A stretch of DNA of 40,801 bases from Gemmataceae bacterium (GTDB lineage: Bacteria; Planctomycetota; Planctomycetia; Gemmatales; Gemmataceae): positions 1-40,801 of the forward strand of contig SHZY01000044.1 of NCBI GenBank assembly GCA_009692065.1, written 5' to 3'. The stretch's first letter is position 1; each line of letters starts with the position of its first letter. The notes beneath the pieces are model-generated. The model ran no database searches and was not told the origin of the DNA. It saw only the letters and a program-made list of their open reading frames with translations. Of the stretch, positions 1 through 7,042 are shown piece by piece. A program made the position numbers and the translations under genes.

Positions 1-277
1 CCGCGCTCGAAAACAAGCAGCGAATGGGCTTTTTGATTGTTCGGTGCTGAGAATCTCGGCCGAAGGTTGGCTTCTCGACCCTTGAACCTTGCCGTCGAAA
101 ATCCGGCGCCGAAAATCCGGCGCTCCGTCGATGGCCATTTCTGGTGTGCCGACTGGATGAGAACCCCGGCGGGCAGCAACCCTAAGTCCAGCCCGAGTAG
201 TCTTTTTCGGCTCGGCTGAGTTATTTGACCATACGCCCAATGCCATTGCGCCAACCTTCGAGGAAAAGTTCGCTCGC
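1..277. other. Left-edge stretch without a confident gene
   Basis: A short open frame runs in from the left edge and stops at TGA 48-50. It could be the last 15 codons of a gene cut by the window, but it is too short to judge. From about 161 the frame of the small gene at 278 is already open and reads like real coding sequence, back to an in-frame TGA at 158-160. That suggests an older, longer version of that gene. A short tandem repeat lies in the middle. Confidence 0.3.
96..123. repeat. Tandem repeat, two 14-bp units
   Basis: The unit CGAAAATCCGGCGC occurs twice head to tail with no spacer. It lies outside any supported gene and no function is evident. Confidence 0.7.
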
Positions 278-412
278 ATGGAACACGTCGGCGATGCCAA
301 GTTCACTCTGTCTTTCATGAGGCACACCGGCAAATGGGTCGCACTTTTCACGGGCATCTCCGTGGACGAGTGCTTGAAGGCCATTCAAGACGATCCGTGG
401 TTCATGCCGTAG
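278..412 (+). CDS. Small hypothetical protein, possibly N-terminally truncated
   Basis: This is a 44-residue frame ending ECLKAIQDDPWFMP. A purine-rich GAGGAAAAG about nine bases before the ATG could be its ribosome binding site. The same frame stays open upstream to a TGA at 158-160, and that upstream part also reads like protein (FDHTPNAIAPTFEEKFA). There is no ATG or GTG there, so the present start may be a substitute after loss of the original 5' end. It lies 38 bp before the next gene on the same strand and may be co-transcribed with it. The composition (aromatic, acidic, MRHTGKW core) looks like a small globular domain. I cannot name a family with certainty. Confidence 0.45.
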   Translation: MEHVGDAKFTLSFMRHTGKWVALFTGISVDECLKAIQDDPWFMP

Positions 413-450
413 CTTTGTTCTGATCCATCAACACACCCGGAGGGACGATC

Positions 451-1116
451 ATGGAAACGACCAAGCCCACCAAAACCATCTCGCAGGTTTTCGACGAATT
501 CCTGGCCGACCAAAAGCCCAGGATCAGCGCAAAGACCTTCTCGAAATATCAAAGCATCATTCAGCTTTACGGATCGTACCTGGAAAGCTACTGGCCTGGG
601 CATGACGGCGAGTACGACAAGATCACCAAGGCGGGCGGCACTTATTGCAGCACCTTCGGGCCAGAAGACGCCACGGATGGATACAGCGAATTCCTCGGCT
701 ACTTTATGCCTCGAAAGGCAATGTGCGGCAAAGACCTCATGCAAGCGGCTGGCACGGTCACGAAGAAACTGGCGAAGTGGCTGGCCGAGAAGGGCTACGT
801 CGAGGATACCGAAGACGCCCAGGAGCGAGCAGGTGAAGCGGCCAAAGATTTGCCCAACGCCCAGACGGTTCTCGATATTCTTAACGCCCACTGCGATGAA
901 CATGCGCCAGCCCAACACGGCGGCGAAATCCAAGACCACTTCACGATAGACCTTATTGAGCCGGGCAAACTCTGGTTGAATCCCATGACGGCTGGCAACT
1001 CGGTGATCGGGCCAATTCCCGTTCCGAAGCAGGTGACGGCGCTGTGCGCACCGGGGTGGGACATCGGCGGTGTCGTGGCGAAGGTCGGCAAAGGCTGGCG
1101 GCTGGTCGAGGTCTGA
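451..1116 (+). CDS. Hypothetical protein with integrase-like N-terminal helices
   Basis: The protein has 221 residues. The start is supported by GGAGG about seven bases upstream of the ATG. Residues 8-60 (TISQVFDEFLADQKPRISAKT, then KYQSIIQLYGSYLESY) resemble the SAM-like, four-helix DNA-binding domain found at the N-terminus of tyrosine recombinases. The catalytic RHRY domain of those enzymes is absent. The C-terminal part, from about residue 150, is a compact beta-rich stretch (LWLNPMTAG, GPIPVPKQV, WDIGGVVAKVGKGWRLVEV). The full length looks intact rather than truncated. It may bind nucleic acid, but that is inference from the N-terminus only. The long minus-strand frame over the same region is a GC-driven shadow. 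Confidence 0.7.
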   Translation: METTKPTKTISQVFDEFLADQKPRISAKTFSKYQSIIQLYGSYLESYWPGHDGEYDKITKAGGTYCSTFGPEDATDGYSEFLGYFMPRKAMCGKDLMQAAGTVTKKLAKWLAEKGYVEDTEDAQERAGEAAKDLPNAQTVLDILNAHCDEHAPAQHGGEIQDHFTIDLIEPGKLWLNPMTAGNSVIGPIPVPKQVTALCAPGWDIGGVVAKVGKGWRLVEV

Positions 1117-1436
1117 AACGTGTCGCCCTGAATTGTCGTGTGATCGGACTGGGTTACAGGGTTTTGTCCTATGACCCAGGTGTCCATTGAAATTCTGCCG
1201 GAAATCTGCCGTCATATTGGCAATTCCAAGCCCACGCCAATCAAGTTCCGATCCAAGGCGACTCGTGCCATATCATCAACGGGGACTAAAGGTTGCAACA
1301 CGAACCAAATGCCATGCCAACCCCGCTCCAACATCCCTATGATTACCTTCAAATCCTGTAGCGCCCATTTGACGTAACGACAAAGCCGAACGCAACTTGT
1401 AGCGGACCTTATCTCCTGGGACTCGGCGGCGAGCGG
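1117..1436. other. Intergenic stretch, nothing recognised
   Basis: These 320 bp separate the plus-strand hypothetical gene from the convergent dus gene. A 68-codon plus frame at 1171-1377 has no ribosome binding site and a low-quality composition, and I do not call it. The only recognisable signal is TAGCCGCTCGCC at the dus end (1428-1439 on the minus strand), a motif that recurs at two other gene ends in the window. Confidence 0.5.
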
Positions 1437-2507
1437 CTATGCTGCTGGTTCACCAGCAGCGTCTGAGTGGCCGAAGCACAACTCCCCAGGTGATGGCGGG
1501 AAATCGGCAGCCAGCCCATCCAGGCATCGCAAAAGTTCTCCCAGGTCCCGGCACCCCTTGAGATTGTCGAACCACACCTGCTTACCGTCGTGGTTGTTCA
1601 TGCGCAGCCATTGCTTGACCCGGCAGAGGATGTAAGCCGGCGGCATTTCCGCCGCGCGACAGAGTTCGCCATAGCGGGAAAGCAACGGCAGCCACTCCGC
1701 CGGCGTCCGCGCGAAGGGTTGAGGCAAGCCAGCACCGGGAAGACCGAGTTCGCGGGCCGCCTTGCGCCCCAATGTCGGATCTGCCAGCGCCCCACGGCCC
1801 AGCATGAAGTGTTGACAACCAGTCTCGTCCCGGCAACGGCGGAGATCGGCGCTGGTCCAAATCTCTCCATTCGCCACCACGGGGATGCGCAGCCGAGCCC
1901 GCACTTCCGCAAGGGGCTTCCAGTACGCCGGCGGCCGATAGCCCTGGGACTTCGTGCGGGCGTGGATGGTGATCCAGTCCGCGCCGCCTTCTGCCGCCCG
2001 CTCGGCATTCACATGAATCGCATCGATGTTGTCCCACCCGAGCCGCAGTTTCGCACTGACGGGCAAGTGCGCCGGCACCGCGGCGCGCACGGCGGCGACG
2101 ATCGCGCGAATGCGGTCCGGGTATTGCAGGAGTGTGGCGCCGCCGTCATGGCGGTTGACCGTGCGCGCGGGGCAGCCGAAGTTGAGGTCTACCGCGAGGG
2201 CGCCGGCTCGAATGGCGGCCCGGGCGGCCTGGGCCAGCTTGCCGGGGTCGCCGCCCAAGAGCTGTACCTGCACCGGAAGGCCCGTGGCGGTCCTGCCTCC
2301 CTGCAACAATTCGGGGACGTGCCTCTGGAAGACGCGCACGCCGGGCGCCGCCTGGCTGATGCGAAGGAACTCCGCCACGCAGAAAGTGAACCCGCCAAGT
2401 TCCGACAGCAAGGCGCGCATGGCCACATCCGCGACGCCTTCCATGGGCGCCAGCACGAGAGCCGGAACGCCGGGCTGGATCCATCTGGTTGGCGCGAAGT
2501 TGGTCAC
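1437..2507 (-). CDS. dusC: tRNA-dihydrouridine synthase, DusC-like
   Basis: This flavoenzyme reduces uridine in tRNA to dihydrouridine using NADPH and FMN. The 356-residue protein has the Dus TIM barrel in order: APMEGV at residues 20-25, QVQLLGGDP near 82, the catalytic-cysteine motif DLNFGCPARTVN with Cys112, the FMN-binding KLRLGWDN, HARTKSQGY, and VVANGEIW followed by GRGAL. ITEF/CVAEF, GCPARTVNRHDGGATLL and IKQWL/VKQWLR segments match E. coli DusC (U16-specific) better than DusA or DusB, so U16 of tRNA is the likely target. That assignment is by memory of the family, not alignment. The start is a GTG with no strong ribosome binding site; APMEGV follows closely, so little could be missing. 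The stop codon TAG is the first three bases of the repeat-like motif TAGCCGCTCGCC. Confidence 0.9.
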   Translation of the reverse strand: MTNFAPTRWIQPGVPALVLAPMEGVADVAMRALLSELGGFTFCVAEFLRISQAAPGVRVFQRHVPELLQGGRTATGLPVQVQLLGGDPGKLAQAARAAIRAGALAVDLNFGCPARTVNRHDGGATLLQYPDRIRAIVAAVRAAVPAHLPVSAKLRLGWDNIDAIHVNAERAAEGGADWITIHARTKSQGYRPPAYWKPLAEVRARLRIPVVANGEIWTSADLRRCRDETGCQHFMLGRGALADPTLGRKAARELGLPGAGLPQPFARTPAEWLPLLSRYGELCRAAEMPPAYILCRVKQWLRMNNHDGKQVWFDNLKGCRDLGELLRCLDGLAADFPPSPGELCFGHSDAAGEPAA

Positions 2508-2561
2508 GGCGTTCTCGCGGTGCGGGAATTAGAACGTCCAGGTACGATTCAGTGAATAATT

Positions 2562-2596
2562 CACCACCGAGGCACAGAGAACACCGAGCGGAGAGA
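2562..2596. repeat. Solitary half of the ACCACAGAGGCACAGAG palindrome family
   Basis: The stretch CACCACCGAGGCACAGAG and its continuation match the left arm of the full palindrome at 6832-6992 with a few changes. No matching right arm is present nearby. It looks like a decayed or half copy in the gap between dus and the PQQ propeller gene. Confidence 0.6.
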
Positions 2597-2618
2597 CAAT
2601 TCTTCGTGACTCGTATTT

Positions 2619-3947
2619 CTACTTCCCCTGAATGCAGTACAGATATTTCGCGCCGCGCAAAAAGAGCTGCCGGCCGACGGCGACCGGCGAGGCGTCGATC
2701 GGGTCGTCAAGTCGATTCGTCGCCAGCACTTCCAGGCGATCGGCCTGGCGCAGCACCAGCGTGGTGCCCGTGCGATCGACCAGGTAGATGCGCCCCGCCG
2801 CGGCGATCGGCGAAGCATAGAAGCTGGTGACGTCCGGCAAGCGCTCACGGTCCACCAGCGGTTGGCCAGTCTTGATGTCGAGGACCGTGTAGATCGGGCT
2901 GTTGGTCTGCGTGAAGTAAAGCCGATTGCCGGCGAGCAAGGGCGATGGCACGTAGGGCATCCCCTTGCTGGCGCGCCAGACGACTTTGCCGTCGGCGCCG
3001 AGATCGCCCTTGCTGTCGAGCGGCACGGCGACCGCGCCGGCGCCGGTGTAGCCGCTCATCACATAGACGATGCCGTTGACGGCGACGGGGGACGGGATGG
3101 CGTTGATCGTCATGCCGGCGCACTGCCAGATCTCCGCGCCGTCTTTCAGATCATAGCTGCGGATGCGCTTGGTGCCGTTGACGATGACCTGCGTGCGGCC
3201 CTGATGCTCGACGACGAGCGGCGTGTTCCACGAGGTTTTGTCGTCGCGCTCGACGCGCCATTTCGTCTTGCCCGTTTTGGCATCGAGGCAGACGAGGGCG
3301 GCGTCCTTCTCCTGGTCCCAGTTGAGGAGGAGCGAATCGCCGTGGATCACCGGCGTCACCGCTTCGCCCCAGCCGAGGCGCGTGCTGAGCCGGCCGAGGT
3401 CGCGCTGCCACTGCAGCTTGCCGTCGAGATCGTAGCAGTAGATGCCGAAGCTGCCGAAGGAGACGTAGAGGAAGCGTCCGTCGGTGGTCGGCGAGCCGGC
3501 GGCGTAGGAATGCGAGGCGTGATGCCCTTCATGCGGAACCTTTTCCGCGGCCGTCTGCTTCCAGCGGAGCTTGCCGGTGGCACGGTCGAAGGCAAGGACG
3601 ACGAACTGATGGTAGACGTTCGGCGCGGTCGTCTTGCGGACCAGCGTCGGATCGGCCTTGGGCAAATCGGCGGGCTCGGCGACGCGGGTCGTCGGGATCG
3701 CCGTCACGATGAAGACCTGATCCCCCCAGACAATCGGCGTCGCGCTGCCTCGGCCGGGGAGCGACGCTTTCCATTTGATGTTGGTCGCGGCGTCCCAGGT
3801 GAGCGGCGGATCGGCTTTGGGCGCGACGCCGTTGGCCTCGGGCCCGCGCCAGTGGGGCCAGTTGCCCGTCTCTACATCGGGCTGCGGCGAGCCGGGCCAG
3901 ACAGCAGCGGCGGCAAACACAATCCAGCGCATCGACGTGGACAGCAT
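2619..3947 (-). CDS. Exported PQQ-binding-like beta-propeller protein
   Basis: The protein has 442 residues, with a signal peptide at the N-terminus (MLSTSMRWIVFAAAAVWPGS). The start was chosen at the ATG preceded by AAGGAGTCCTGC; an open extension of 23 codons upstream has no such signal. It contains WPHWRGPEANGVAP, typical of planctomycete PQQ-like proteins, then repeated propeller blades marked by D-x-x-T-G-K and W-x-x-x-L elements (AFDRATGKLRWKQ, YDLDGKLQWQRDLG, CLDAKTGKTKWRVE, YDLKDGAEIWQCAG, VLDIKTGQPLVDRE). The family folds as an eight-bladed propeller, usually outside the cytoplasm. Only some members bind PQQ, and most planctomycete copies have no known activity. It stands alone, divergent from the DUF5681-like gene. 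Confidence 0.9.
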   Translation of the reverse strand: MLSTSMRWIVFAAAAVWPGSPQPDVETGNWPHWRGPEANGVAPKADPPLTWDAATNIKWKASLPGRGSATPIVWGDQVFIVTAIPTTRVAEPADLPKADPTLVRKTTAPNVYHQFVVLAFDRATGKLRWKQTAAEKVPHEGHHASHSYAAGSPTTDGRFLYVSFGSFGIYCYDLDGKLQWQRDLGRLSTRLGWGEAVTPVIHGDSLLLNWDQEKDAALVCLDAKTGKTKWRVERDDKTSWNTPLVVEHQGRTQVIVNGTKRIRSYDLKDGAEIWQCAGMTINAIPSPVAVNGIVYVMSGYTGAGAVAVPLDSKGDLGADGKVVWRASKGMPYVPSPLLAGNRLYFTQTNSPIYTVLDIKTGQPLVDRERLPDVTSFYASPIAAAGRIYLVDRTGTTLVLRQADRLEVLATNRLDDPIDASPVAVGRQLFLRGAKYLYCIQGK

Positions 3948-4079
3948 GCAGGACTCCTTCGCGGGATTTTCACGACCGGATCTTCTTGTTGTACCTGCCT
4001 TTTGTAGACGCAGCAATGGTGTCCGTGACCCGAATCCCCCACGCGGTGCAAGCTTGTGGATTCATGGCAAGCCCTGGGA

Positions 4080-4116
4080 TGAGGTACTCCGAATCCCAGG
4101 GGTTCGGAGTACCTCA
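4080..4116. repeat. Palindromic repeat, GAGGTACTCCGAA family
   Basis: Perfect 14-bp arms (TGAGGTACTCCGAA and its complement) flank a 9-base loop TCCCAGGGG. The hairpin sits between the divergent PQQ propeller and DUF5681-like genes, so it cannot be a simple terminator for either. It looks like an interspersed repeat of the type common in this chromosome. Confidence 0.8.
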
Positions 4117-4227
4117 CCCCTGGGCGTCCGGCTAGCCCGCAACCGACATCGCAATTCCATTTCTGCCCGTGTTACGCTGGTGCTGCGTCCCGTTTGCAAA
4201 CCACTTCACCGCATCCGGAGCATCATC

Positions 4228-4896
4228 ATGAACACCGAACAGGCAAATTCCGCACAAGCGAACTCAACCCGCGATGAGAAAGGCCGATTTTCTTTCGGCA
4301 ACAAGGGCGGGCCGGGCAACCCGTTTGCCCGCAAGGTGGCGGCCCTGCGCCAGGCCTTGCTCGAAAGTATTTCACCCGAAGACATTCAGAACGTCGCCGC
4401 GCGCCTGCTGGATCTGGCCAAGGATGGGAACGTGCAAGCCGCCAAGCTGCTCTTAGCCTACACGATCGGCAAGCCGCAGCCGGCCCCGGAGCCCGATCGC
4501 CTCGACGCCGACGAATGGCAAGTCTATCAGGAGACGGCGCCGATGAAGAAAGAATCGCCGGCACTCATCAGCGGCGGCGATCCCGAATTCCACCTGCACA
4601 TGGTCCGCACCACCCGTCCAATCATCTCGGAACTCATGCGGCAGCAGGTCGTCCAGCTCGTCAACGAGACCCCGGAACAACGCCAAGAGCGTGAAGCAGC
4701 CGAAAGTGCCGAATGCGAACAAATGCTCAACACCCCGACCGAGGATGTTCTGACCGGCGAGGAAGCGCCGTCACCCAACGGTGCTAACGGCACCGCGCCG
4801 CCGTCACCAAACGGCAAGAAACGGCCGTCGCCCAAGCGCGACGATCGCCGCAAGCCGACACCAAACGGTGAAAACCGATTCGCCGCATGCCTGTAA
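4228..4896 (+). CDS. DUF5681-like protein
   Basis: This is a 222-residue cytoplasmic protein. The ATG was chosen because the conserved part begins right after it and CCGGAG lies about seven bases upstream; the longer frame upstream overlaps the propeller gene antisense and is not credible. Residues 15-85 carry a motif typical of DUF5681 and of small phage terminase-like proteins: RDEKGRFSFGNKGGPGNP, followed by two helices, ending GKPQP. The C-terminal 50 residues are low complexity with three or four copies of S/T-P-N-G and many lysines. The N-terminal domain is often found in phage or genomic-island genes, but no phage genes are nearby, so it may be a domesticated stand-alone copy. Function unknown. 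Confidence 0.8.
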   Translation: MNTEQANSAQANSTRDEKGRFSFGNKGGPGNPFARKVAALRQALLESISPEDIQNVAARLLDLAKDGNVQAAKLLLAYTIGKPQPAPEPDRLDADEWQVYQETAPMKKESPALISGGDPEFHLHMVRTTRPIISELMRQQVVQLVNETPEQRQEREAAESAECEQMLNTPTEDVLTGEEAPSPNGANGTAPPSPNGKKRPSPKRDDRRKPTPNGENRFAACL

Positions 4897-4910
4897 GAGG
4901 TGTGAGGGCC

Positions 4911-5867
4911 CTACTTCCCCGCCGCAACCGGATTGCGCAGGATGCCGATGCCTTCGATTTCGGCTTCGACCTGGTCCCTTGGCTTCAGGTAGATGGGGGG
5001 CTTGCGCGCGTGGCCGACGCCGCTGGGGGTGCCGGTGACGATAATGTCGCCGGGTTCGAGCGTCACGAAACTGGACAGGATGCTGATGAGGGCGGCGGCC
5101 GGGAAGATCATCTGCGCGGTGCTGGCGTCCTGCATCACGTTGCCATTGACCTTGAGGACCAGCCGCAGCTTCTGCGGGTCCGGGAGGCTGGCGGCGGTGC
5201 GCACGCAGGGGCCCATTGGCAAGAAGGTGTCGTGCCATTTGCCGTGCTGCCAATCGAAGAAAGCGTCCTTGTCGCGCGGCTGGCGCTCAGGGTTGATGCG
5301 AAAGCGGCGGTCGGAGATGTCGTTGCAAACGGTGTAGCCGGCGACGTGGCTGAGGGCCTTGGCTTCGCTCACATGCCGGGCGGTGCGGCCAATGATCACG
5401 CCCAGTTCGATTTCCCAATCGACGTGATCGGGCGAGACGCGCGGGATGCGGATCGGGGCACCCGGATCGGTGAGCGTCGTGGTCGGCGGCTTCCAGAAGA
5501 AGTAGGGGAAGGTGGCCGCCCGCTCCGGCGCGACGCCGCCCCCCTCGACGATATGAGCCGCATAGTTGCCCGCAAGCAAGATCACCTTCTTCGGATGGGG
5601 CACCGGGACCTTGATGCGTGCTCCCTTGACGGGCCGGCTCAAGCGGCGCTGCGCGCTGGCCGGCAACTTGCTGAAGCGCGCCAGCACCTGCGCCGCCGCC
5701 TTCGCCGACTTGCCGTGCGGGGCCAGGTAGTCGAGGATGCTGGTCGAGTCGGCGGTCGGGATGGCGATCTTCAATTCCCGCGCGGCCCGGTTGATCGGAA
5801 TGAGGCGATCGTTGTCGTAGATCGCGATCTCGATCGTCTTACCCTGTTGAGAACGGCACACGTGCAT
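4911..5867 (-). CDS. Fumarylacetoacetate hydrolase (FAH) family protein
   Basis: The protein has 318 residues. The start was placed at MHVCRSQQGK, where the family's N-terminal beta domain begins; a start 18 codons earlier is possible. The C-terminal FAH fold is clear: KVILLAGNYAAHIVE, WKPPTTTLTDPGAPI, the metal-binding DWEIELGVIIGR (two of the three acidic ligands), GYTVCNDISDR (the third), LPMGPCVRTA, and the closing EPGDIIVTGTPSGVG. Members act on acylpyruvates, 2-hydroxyhepta-2,4-dienedioate or ureidoglycolate and need Mg2+ or Mn2+. The substrate cannot be fixed from sequence alone, and there are no pathway genes beside it. Its stop lies 14 bp from that of the convergent DUF5681-like gene. 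Confidence 0.88.
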   Translation of the reverse strand: MHVCRSQQGKTIEIAIYDNDRLIPINRAARELKIAIPTADSTSILDYLAPHGKSAKAAAQVLARFSKLPASAQRRLSRPVKGARIKVPVPHPKKVILLAGNYAAHIVEGGGVAPERAATFPYFFWKPPTTTLTDPGAPIRIPRVSPDHVDWEIELGVIIGRTARHVSEAKALSHVAGYTVCNDISDRRFRINPERQPRDKDAFFDWQHGKWHDTFLPMGPCVRTAASLPDPQKLRLVLKVNGNVMQDASTAQMIFPAAALISILSSFVTLEPGDIIVTGTPSGVGHARKPPIYLKPRDQVEAEIEGIGILRNPVAAGK

Positions 5868-5934
5868 GATGTTCGCCTCTTGATGATCGCCCCTGGCGCG
5901 GATTCTGTGTCTCGTGCCCAAGTGCGCTCAAGCC

Positions 5935-6061
5935 AAAGAACCACGGATCACACGGATAGCACGGATGGGAAGAGTGAAAATATCGGGCGTGTGGCGATTA
6001 GCTCCAGAACAGAATCAGTTAATTTTCTTATCCGTGCCATCCGTTTCATCCGTGGTTCTTT
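5935..6061. repeat. Interspersed palindrome, AAAGAACCACGGAT family, copy 1
   Basis: Terminal inverted arms AAAGAACCACGGAT and ATCCGTGGTTCTTT enclose about 100 bp. Inside are further CACGGAT and ATCCGTGCCATCC half-repeats that extend the pairing. The centre (CGGGCGTGTGG, then CTCCAGAACAG) is similar to the centre of the copy at 28419-28563, so the two share more than the arms. It lies between the FAH gene and the desaturase remnant. Confidence 0.85.
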
Positions 6062-6143
6062 GTTTTAGACGCTCCAAATGAATGTGTCAAACCCGGCCGC
6101 GCGAAATACAATGCGTTTGTCCATCGGGAAGGAGCGACGCCGC

Positions 6144-6802
6144 ATGTCCAGCACGACCGACACCTGTCCCCCTTCCGCGGCCGCTCTGTATCGGGAACCG
6201 CCCGCCGCGCTGCCGATCCCCAATCGGCTCAACCTCTTGCTGGTCGCGCTGGTGGTCGGCACGGCGATCGCGCTCTTGTGGCCGGGATCGTACGTCGAAT
6301 CGTGGTGGGCCACCCTGCTCGTGGGGATTGCCTTCTCGTACTTGCTGCTGACGAATTAAACGCTGCTCCACGAGCCATGCCAGCTTGCATTCCCATCCGG
6401 CCGTCAATTGGCTCCTCGGCACGTTGACCGGCTTCTTTTTCCCGATGCCCTTCAGCATGTTTCGCGTGACGCCCCAGGGCCCTCATCTGCGCAATCGCAC
6501 CGATCACGAGCTTCTCGCTCAACTGGTCCACCCGGCAATACGTTGGCCATGCGTTCTCGCGGCGCGATGTGGTCGAGGGGGCGTGGAACTTGAAGCACTA
6601 CTTCTGGATGTCCTGGCTCCTCTTGCACGGCGAATGCGACTTGAACCACCATCGCCAGCCGGAGGTTTCCTGGTACTACCTGCCGACGAAGCCACGCTTG
6701 GGCTACATCCAGTAATACTGGCGCATGTGGCTCGGCCCACGGCCCACCACGGAACCGGCGCCCGAGTCGCTGCAGGAGTTGCCGATGAGCATCCATTCAT
6801 GA
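6144..6802 (+). pseudogene. Fatty acid desaturase-like pseudogene
   Basis: Pieces of one membrane desaturase are spread over three frames. Frame 1 (6144-6356, good AAGGAGCGACGCCGC ribosome binding site) encodes a start, a proline-rich lead and two membrane helices, then meets TAA. Beyond that stop the same frame gives TLLHEP, the usual first histidine-box region. Frame 2 (from 6385) continues HSHPAVNWLLGTLTGFFFPMPFSMFRVTPQGPHLRNRTDHE; the second box HxxHH reads PQGPH, with histidines replaced by proline. Frame 3 (from 6533) gives QYVGHAFSRRDVVEG, then ECDLNHHRQPEVSWYYLP (third box), a TAA at about 6713, and an ending at TGA 6802. The middle membrane helices are missing. With two nonsense codons, two frameshifts, a deletion and lost histidines, it must be dead. 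The original substrate (acyl lipid or carotenoid) cannot be told. Confidence 0.8.
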
Positions 6803-6831
6803 TGGCGTGTCGGCGTTAGCTCGAATTTTTC

Positions 6832-6992
6832 ACCACAGAGGCACAGAGGACACAGAGAAGAATCATCCACGAAGAACACGAAAAGACACGAAGTCAGAAT
6901 TCGGCATCGAAGCATTCTTGTTCTCTCGTTCTTTCCTTCGTGCTCTTCGTGTCCTTCGTGGATCTGTATTTCTCTTCTCTGTGCCTCTGTGG
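6832..6992. repeat. Large palindrome, ACCACAGAGGCACAGAG family
   Basis: The outer arms are CCACAGAGGCACAGAG and CTCTGTGCCTCTGTGG. An inner pair is ATCCACGAAGAACACGAA against TTCGTGTCCTTCGTGGAT. The whole forms a long interrupted hairpin between the desaturase remnant and the 3' end of the GH3 operon. This element type is widespread in several bacterial phyla. A half copy lies at 2562-2596. Confidence 0.85.
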
Positions 6993-7042
6993 TTAGAATT
7001 TCCTGCAATGAAAAATCCGGGTTGGCGTGCGAAGACAATCCT

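Noticed and set aside
37..219. 60-codon plus-strand open frame
   Set aside because: It spans the tandem repeat, lacks a ribosome binding site and overlaps the better frame leading into 278-412.
385..1215. 276-codon minus-strand open frame
   Set aside because: Antisense to the 451-1116 gene, which has a better ribosome binding site and composition.
4887..6068. 393-codon plus-strand open frame
   Set aside because: Antisense to the FAH-family gene, which has all its metal-binding motifs.
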